DNA of 17,776 bases, taken from NCBI GenBank assembly GCA_023421135.1, contig JAEZUG010000096.1:1-17776 (forward strand). The letters are read 5' to 3'. Made by a program: the position numbers and the translations under genes. Below the pieces are notes generated by a model. The model was not told the origin of the DNA and did not search any database. It saw only the letters and a list, made by a program, of their open reading frames with translations. The stretch is from Candidatus Cloacimonadota bacterium. Its GTDB lineage: Bacteria; Cloacimonadota; Cloacimonadia; Cloacimonadales; Cloacimonadaceae. Shown in pieces: positions 13,567 through 17,776 of the stretch. Position 1 is the stretch's first letter. Each line of letters begins with the position of its first letter.

Positions 13567-14703
13567 ATGAATAAATTAATCTGCTTAGCGTTAGTTTTAT
13601 CCGCCCTGCTCCTTCCCCTATGGGCTCAGAACTCGGCAAATCTTGTATCGATCGATGCAGATACCCATATCAACGAAGCAATCCAAGTCCTGGATTATTA
13701 TTGTCTGCGAGAGACCACCAAGCGCTTGCTAAACATGAGTACTTTCAGTGCCCCTATAGGTCTTCCCATCAACAATCTGCCCTGGAGAACCGCTCTGGAG
13801 CTGATCGCTTTGCGTCACAACCTGGTGATCACTGAAGCTCCAGGCCTAGTCGCCCTGAACAACCCCGCCCCTCCAGCCTCGGAGATGACGAGCCCCGCAG
13901 AAATTGCCCATACAGCCGAGACTCAAGCCCTGTTCAGCAACAAGCAGGTTAGAATCAAAGCTGTGGCCTTGGTTGCAGATCGCGGTTATATGCGCTCCTT
14001 GGGTATAGACTGGTCCACTCTTCTGAATGGCAAGGTCAATGTCGATGTCGATTTCCTCGGAGCCCAGAATGTCCCCGGAGGAGTGTTCGGTGTTACAGGC
14101 AGCGGTTCTACCAATGTGGGAGGCGCTCAGATGGAAGTCAGCACACTCCTCAGAACCATAGAAACCAACCAAAAAGGCACGATTATTGCCCAGCCGGTGG
14201 TTGTAGTCAATTCAGGCAGCAAAGGCTTCATTCAGGTCGGTCAGGACATCTCGGTCAAGACCGTGGACGACGCTGGCAACACCACCGATAAGTTCTTTGC
14301 AACTGGTATCATTATGGATGCCACTCCCACAGTGGTGGAAGTGAATGGACAGGAACTGATCCACCTGGTTCTGAGTATAGAACGCTCTTCTGGAACTCCT
14401 GGTGCAGTCAGCACAATTATCAACAAGAGTTTATCTTCCACCGAGCTTCTGCTCTATGATGGCGAAGAAACCGTTATCGCCGGCCTCTACGATACAGATG
14501 AGCTTCGTTCCCGCGGAGGCATCCCAATCCTGAAGGATCTGCCTTGGTGGGTTTTTGGTATTCGTTACCTTACCGGCTACACAAAGTATGAGCGTAAGGA
14601 ACGTGAACTGATGATTCTGATCAAAGCAGAAATTGTGGAGAACGCACTCACCCGCCAGAGAAGAGCTGTTGAAGCTTCCCGGCAGAATATCGAGTCCAAC
14701 TAG
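13567..14703 (+). CDS. Short secretin (PilQ/GspD family)
   Basis: A 378-residue outer-membrane secretin, about half the usual size. The signal peptide is 1-20 (MNKLICLALVLSALLLPLWA), probably cut before Q21. One N0/STN-like domain (about 26-98) is followed by a linker and the secretin domain (about 118-358). A Gly/Ser-rich gate segment (PGGVFGVTGSGSTNVGG, about 170-186) and the conserved G-G-I-P-I-L-K-D-L-P-W segment (317-327) are present. N1 and further N domains and AMIN domains seen in PilQ are missing, so the periplasmic span must be bridged by the PilO/PilP-like protein. No pilotin is encoded nearby. Ribosome-binding GAGG overlaps the previous stop. Confidence 0.9.
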   Translation: MNKLICLALVLSALLLPLWAQNSANLVSIDADTHINEAIQVLDYYCLRETTKRLLNMSTFSAPIGLPINNLPWRTALELIALRHNLVITEAPGLVALNNPAPPASEMTSPAEIAHTAETQALFSNKQVRIKAVALVADRGYMRSLGIDWSTLLNGKVNVDVDFLGAQNVPGGVFGVTGSGSTNVGGAQMEVSTLLRTIETNQKGTIIAQPVVVVNSGSKGFIQVGQDISVKTVDDAGNTTDKFFATGIIMDATPTVVEVNGQELIHLVLSIERSSGTPGAVSTIINKSLSSTELLLYDGEETVIAGLYDTDELRSRGGIPILKDLPWWVFGIRYLTGYTKYERKERELMILIKAEIVENALTRQRRAVEASRQNIESN

Positions 14704-14724
14704 AGGAAAGCTCCGGCCTGATTC

Positions 14725-17271
14725 ATGAGGATCACCAGCAGGCTACTGATACTGTTTATAGCAGTAAGCTTTGCCTTTCTGGCCTATTTCTACCTCTTTG
14801 TCCACTATAAAAACACCGAAACCAGTGTTTATCTGGATTATGACCAGGTTCAGCGCAAGCAGACCATAGACGCCATCTTCCGGCTCAAGAAATCTGCCGA
14901 ATTCAACGTGCTGAGTGACTATCGTAGCCGCGAGGATTTGCTGCTCTATTGCCAAACCAAAGACGAGGCCTGGGCAGATGCCAACCTCAAGCCTATCATG
15001 GATTCTTACAATTTCTCCCTGGTGCAGATCTATGATTACAACAAGAAACTGATCTTTAGCGAACATAATGAAAGAATACCAGCTCTGGAAAAATACTTTC
15101 TGGAGCCTGAAATGCTGGACAGCCTCAAACTGGCCAGAAGCATGGACTATTCTCTACGCTTTGGCAGCAATCTGCTCTCCATCACAGCCGGCACTATTCA
15201 CCGAACTGAAGACAGCCTTTCCACCAGTCCCTATGGATACATGCTGGTGGGTCAGATATGGGACAACCGCTTCTTTCAGGATATGGCCAAGACTCTGAAC
15301 TACAACCTGAATATCACTATCACCAAACCCAGCCCTGAGACCAAGGTAAGCAACCGCTATGACGTCCGCATGATCTACCCAGTGAATGACTGGAAGGGAA
15401 ACACCGTGCTCTGGCTGAATTTCTATGTGGTAAACAACGCCCTCAAGGAAGTGCAATCATTGGGAAAACAGGTGATCTTTGCCACCGGTGGTTTCATCCT
15501 GCTCTTCCTGCTGATCCAATTCATCCTGATCGAACAGTGGATCAGCATCCCGCTTTCCACAATTTCCAAGAGCCTGAAAGAAAACCGCCTGGACATCCTG
15601 CATAAGCTAAATGATACCAAGACGGAGTTCTCCGATGTAGCCCATTTGATAGAGCAGTTTTTTGAGCAACGTATCAACCTCCGCCGTGAGATCGAAACCA
15701 GGGAAAAGACCCAGATTAAGCTGCGGGAAATAGAGGAGCAAACCCTCACAATCTTCCTCACATCTCCCGAATCCATCATTCTCACAGATCTGGAAGGCAA
15801 GCTGGTCACCGCCAATCAGGAGACCTATGCTCTGCTCCAGATGCCCTATGAGCTCTACCAGGATCTTGCTATTGATTTAAAAGACCACGTGAGCCCTTCC
15901 AGCCTCGAAACCCTGGAAAAGATGATTCAAGACCTGCTGGAAGGTGAGCTGGTGCGAAACCGTGAAATCGAGATCTGCCGCCTGGATGGCGTCACCTTCC
16001 CCGCCCTGATCAGCGCATCAGTAGTCTATGATGCCGAGCAGCAGCCCAGCCGGCTCATCTTCATTGCCCGGGATCTCACAGAGATCAAAGCCCTGGAACA
16101 GCAGTTGCTTCAGGCTCAGAAGATGGAATCCCTCGGCACTCTGGCGGGTGGAATCGCTCACGATTTTAACAATATCATGACCATTATCGCCGGATATATT
16201 GCCATCTCCTCGGCAAAGCTGACCGGTTCCACCGATGCTCAGGACGATCTGGATGAAGCGCTAAAAGCTTGTATCAGAGCCAAAAACCTGATCTCCAAGA
16301 TCCTCAGCTTCAGCCGCAGCACCGAGCAGGAAGTGCAATCCATCAGCCTGGCGGACGTGCTGGCGGAATCCCTGCCCATGATTCGCGCCTCCATCCCCAC
16401 CATCATCTCCATCAATACAGAGATCAGCTCCTATCGGGATGTATTGGCAGATCCCACCGAGATTCAACAGATCCTGCTCAATCTCAGCACCAATTCCTTT
16501 CATGCCATGCAAAGAAAAGGCGGCATCCTGAGCTTTAAGATCAAAGAACTGAGCGGCTTTGAACTGATCGGGCTCGATCCCGCTGTTAAACTGAACCAGG
16601 ATTATCTGCAACTCAGCGTGGAAGATACCGGTTGTGGCATCCCGCCAGACATGCTGCCCAGAATCTTTGACCCCTATTTCAGCACCAAATCCACTGGTGA
16701 AGGCACCGGACTGGGCTTGGCAATCGTGCATGGAATCGTGAAGAATGCCGGAGGCTTTATTAGTGTGCATAGCGAAGTGGAGGTTGGCACAGTCTTCAAC
16801 CTGTATTTCCCCATCGTGGAAGCAGTTCGCCCTCCGAAGACCCAGCCCAAGATAGTAGATCCTCCCTTCAACCCGGCTCACATCCTCTTTGTCGATGATG
16901 AACAAGCGCTCACGGAGCTCTTCAGCGAAGCGCTCTGCTCCGAAGGATACACTGTGGAGATCACCAGCGATAGCGAAGTGGCACTGGAACTTTTTAGGGC
17001 AAATCCGGAGAAGTATAACCTGATTATTGCCGATGTCACCATGCCCCATTTGGATGGCATCAAGCTCGCAGGCCTGATCCGGGAAATCAATAATGTGCCC
17101 ATAATCCTTTACTCCGGATACTCGGTTTACAACCTCAGAACAGAGATCCATGAGGTTGGCGTGAACCGGTTGCTCAGCAAACCCATCCTTCCCATGGATA
17201 TGGTGACCAATGTCCGCGAAGTCATGGCTGAGATCAAGTTTACACGTGAGGTTCTGGAGACGCAGAGGTAA
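14725..17271 (+). CDS. Hybrid sensor histidine kinase (periplasmic sensor, PAS, HisKA, HATPase, REC)
   Basis: An 848-residue protein. Membrane helices at about 5-27 and 250-270 frame a periplasmic sensor of about 220 residues with CHASE4-like spacing, followed by a HAMP-like linker (about 271-325) and PAS (about 336-452). HisKA has H479 in GTLAGGIAHDFNN, and HATPase (about 575-698) has the N box LLNLSTNSFHAM, DTGCGIP (634-640) and GEGTGLGLA. The C-terminal receiver (718-835) carries D770 and K819. All catalytic residues are present. It is last in the operon, 21 bp after the secretin gene. It could phosphorylate D53 of the receiver/cNMP-like protein or act through H224 of the kinase-less sensor; partner choice is inference. 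Ribosome-binding AGAGGAAA is rather far (about 16 bp) from the ATG. Confidence 0.92.
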   Translation: MRITSRLLILFIAVSFAFLAYFYLFVHYKNTETSVYLDYDQVQRKQTIDAIFRLKKSAEFNVLSDYRSREDLLLYCQTKDEAWADANLKPIMDSYNFSLVQIYDYNKKLIFSEHNERIPALEKYFLEPEMLDSLKLARSMDYSLRFGSNLLSITAGTIHRTEDSLSTSPYGYMLVGQIWDNRFFQDMAKTLNYNLNITITKPSPETKVSNRYDVRMIYPVNDWKGNTVLWLNFYVVNNALKEVQSLGKQVIFATGGFILLFLLIQFILIEQWISIPLSTISKSLKENRLDILHKLNDTKTEFSDVAHLIEQFFEQRINLRREIETREKTQIKLREIEEQTLTIFLTSPESIILTDLEGKLVTANQETYALLQMPYELYQDLAIDLKDHVSPSSLETLEKMIQDLLEGELVRNREIEICRLDGVTFPALISASVVYDAEQQPSRLIFIARDLTEIKALEQQLLQAQKMESLGTLAGGIAHDFNNIMTIIAGYIAISSAKLTGSTDAQDDLDEALKACIRAKNLISKILSFSRSTEQEVQSISLADVLAESLPMIRASIPTIISINTEISSYRDVLADPTEIQQILLNLSTNSFHAMQRKGGILSFKIKELSGFELIGLDPAVKLNQDYLQLSVEDTGCGIPPDMLPRIFDPYFSTKSTGEGTGLGLAIVHGIVKNAGGFISVHSEVEVGTVFNLYFPIVEAVRPPKTQPKIVDPPFNPAHILFVDDEQALTELFSEALCSEGYTVEITSDSEVALELFRANPEKYNLIIADVTMPHLDGIKLAGLIREINNVPIILYSGYSVYNLRTEIHEVGVNRLLSKPILPMDMVTNVREVMAEIKFTREVLETQR

Positions 17272-17437
17272 GTGAACTGAGCGTGACAAGTGGCGAGCAA
17301 CAAGTACAGCAGGTGTGAGGAGCTGGGAGATCAAACCTGATGCGCACCTTGCTTTACGATATGTGCAACGGTCTTTTCACAACGTTCTGCCACTTTCTAT
17401 GGTCTCACATTCTGCACGCATCTCAAACCCATCTCAT
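17272..17437. other. Intergenic region downstream of the operon
   Basis: No gene and no clear intrinsic terminator is seen here. Composition is mixed, and the open frame crossing it (17315-17620) runs through tandem repeats and has no protein-like features. Confidence 0.4.
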
Positions 17438-17479
17438 ACCCATGTGACACGCATGATTTTACATGGGTGTCACATGGGT
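17438..17479. repeat. 13-bp perfect inverted repeat
   Basis: ACCCATGTGACAC (17438-17450) and GTGTCACATGGGT (17467-17479) are exact reverse complements around a 16-base loop. The right arm lies inside the tandem array that follows, so the array and its inverted partner share one motif. Confidence 0.75.
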
Positions 17480-17505
17480 GTCTCATGGGTGTCTCATGGG
17501 TGTCT
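17462..17505. repeat. 11-bp tandem repeat, four units
   Basis: CATGGGTGTCA followed by CATGGGTGTCT three times, then a truncated CAGGG. The 11-bp period is near one helical turn, and each unit carries a GGG run on the same face. The upstream CCCATCTCATACCCATGTG looks like degenerate units in the opposite orientation. Confidence 0.9.
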
Positions 17506-17512
17506 CAGGGAC

Positions 17513-17531
17513 AAGCGACAAGGGGTCGCTT
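17513..17531 (+). terminator. Small hairpin, weak terminator candidate
   Basis: AAGCGAC (17513-17519) pairs with GTCGCTT (17525-17531) around AAGGG. It is followed by a pyrimidine-rich tract rather than a T-run. It is the best terminator-like structure after the hybrid kinase gene but not convincing. Confidence 0.3.
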
Positions 17532-17538
17532 CTACTAT

Positions 17539-17637
17539 CTCTGCTTCTCTCTGCTTTCCTCTGTGTCCTCTGTGTTTTAAAAAATCTGCGAAAATCGGCG
17601 TGATCCGCGTGCTATTCTGATATCCGTATGAATCCGT
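17539..17637. repeat. ~10-bp-periodic low-complexity tract
   Basis: CTCTG occurs at 17539, 17549, 17559 and 17568. After an A-run, ATCTGCG, ATCGGCG and ATCCGCG follow at 17584, 17594 and 17603, then ATCCGT at 17622 and 17632. The roughly 10-bp spacing is visible throughout. It is non-coding; its function is unknown. Confidence 0.6.
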
Positions 17638-17657
17638 TTACTCTGTGTCATCCGGTG

Positions 17658-17776
17658 CGCCACGAAGCGTTGTTTGGGAAGCTGGTGAGAATCCAGCACA
17701 TTTAATTGTCCGTTCGAATGTAAGCGAAGAAGATGGCAGCAGCCGTAAGGCGAGAGTCAAAGCTCTTCTTAGCGGT
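17658..17776 (+). promoter_or_regulatory. Probable cobalamin riboswitch, cut by the window edge
   Basis: TTTGGGAAGCTGGTGAGAAT followed by CCAGCAC matches the conserved B12-box region of cobalamin riboswitches (GGGAA, then a GCCGG-type hairpin around a TGAAAAT-like loop); here GCTGG pairs with CCAGC. Downstream, TGTAAGC and the AGTCA segment near 17756 fit the rest of the core. AAGAAGA (17727-17733) pairs with TCTTCTT (17764-17770). Such elements switch off B12 uptake or synthesis genes, or B12-independent isoenzymes, when cobalamin is plentiful. The regulated gene would lie to the right. The CCCGC segment is weak, so a variant class is possible. Confidence 0.6.

Noticed and set aside
1701..17271. 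Canonical type II secretion system
   Set aside because: Order and minor-pilin sizes recall gspI-J-K, but a PilT-type ATPase, PilM/N/O-like alignment proteins and a lectin-like tip pilin favour a pilus. GspC, GspL and GspM are not recognisable as such.
16261..17334. 357-codon open frame on the minus strand opposite the hybrid kinase
   Set aside because: It mirrors HisKA, HATPase and REC coding sequence and has no recognisable family or ribosome-binding site.

Overview
The window looks like a chromosomal segment of a Gram-negative (diderm) bacterium. A secretin with a signal peptide and PilM/N/O/P-like inner-membrane proteins imply an outer membrane. Base composition is mid-range. The major pilin begins MGTQQILLIVL, a start I associate from memory with FCB-group lineages (Cloacimonadota, Ignavibacteria and relatives). 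I would guess Cloacimonadota-like; this placement is an inference and was not tested.

Layout. (1) Bases 1-1400 are a mobile and repetitive island. A G-rich 8-bp tandem array (22-61) is followed by an IS200-type HUH/Y1 transposase gene on the minus strand (484-927). About 300 bp of sequence is present in two diverged copies on either side of it. Each copy holds a reverse REP-like element, a large perfect hairpin with 27-bp arms, and a forward REP-like element, the arrangement expected of a REP-associated tyrosine transposase (RAYT) locus. (2) Bases 1401-1700 are the control region of the pilus locus: a CA-rich stretch, an imperfect dyad, an A-tract and a good sigma-54 (-24/-12) promoter. (3) Bases 1701-17271 hold twelve plus-strand genes. 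The small pilin gene comes first, then a 222-bp spacer with a strong stem-loop, then eleven tightly packed genes (gaps of 21 bp or less, one 4-bp overlap) that read as one operon. (4) Bases 17272-17776 are non-coding: an 11-bp tandem array with an inverted partner, a 10-bp-periodic low-complexity tract, and at the right edge the start of a probable cobalamin riboswitch serving a gene outside the window.

The operon encodes an almost complete type IV filament machine: pilin, platform protein (GspF/PilC), assembly ATPase (GspE/PilB), three small-to-large minor pilins in the same order as GspI-GspJ-GspK with a LamG lectin-like domain on the last, a PilT-like second ATPase, a PilM-PilN-repeat fusion, a PilO-PilP fusion and a very short secretin. 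Regulators are embedded in it: a membrane histidine-kinase-like protein with no ATPase domain, a receiver/cyclic-nucleotide-fold protein with no DNA-binding domain, and a large hybrid histidine kinase.

The most interesting point is that none of the four pilin-like proteins has a normal prepilin leader or a G|F-x-x-x-E processing site, and no prepilin peptidase is encoded here. For three of them an in-frame stop or the gene overlap limits how long a leader could be. Two minor pilins carry Asp exactly at residue 5 of the chain expected after ordinary N-terminal Met processing, where canonical mature pilins have Glu5. Together with the gene fusions, the small secretin, the altered PilT Asp box and the split signalling proteins, this suggests a divergent, possibly peptidase-independent type IV filament system.
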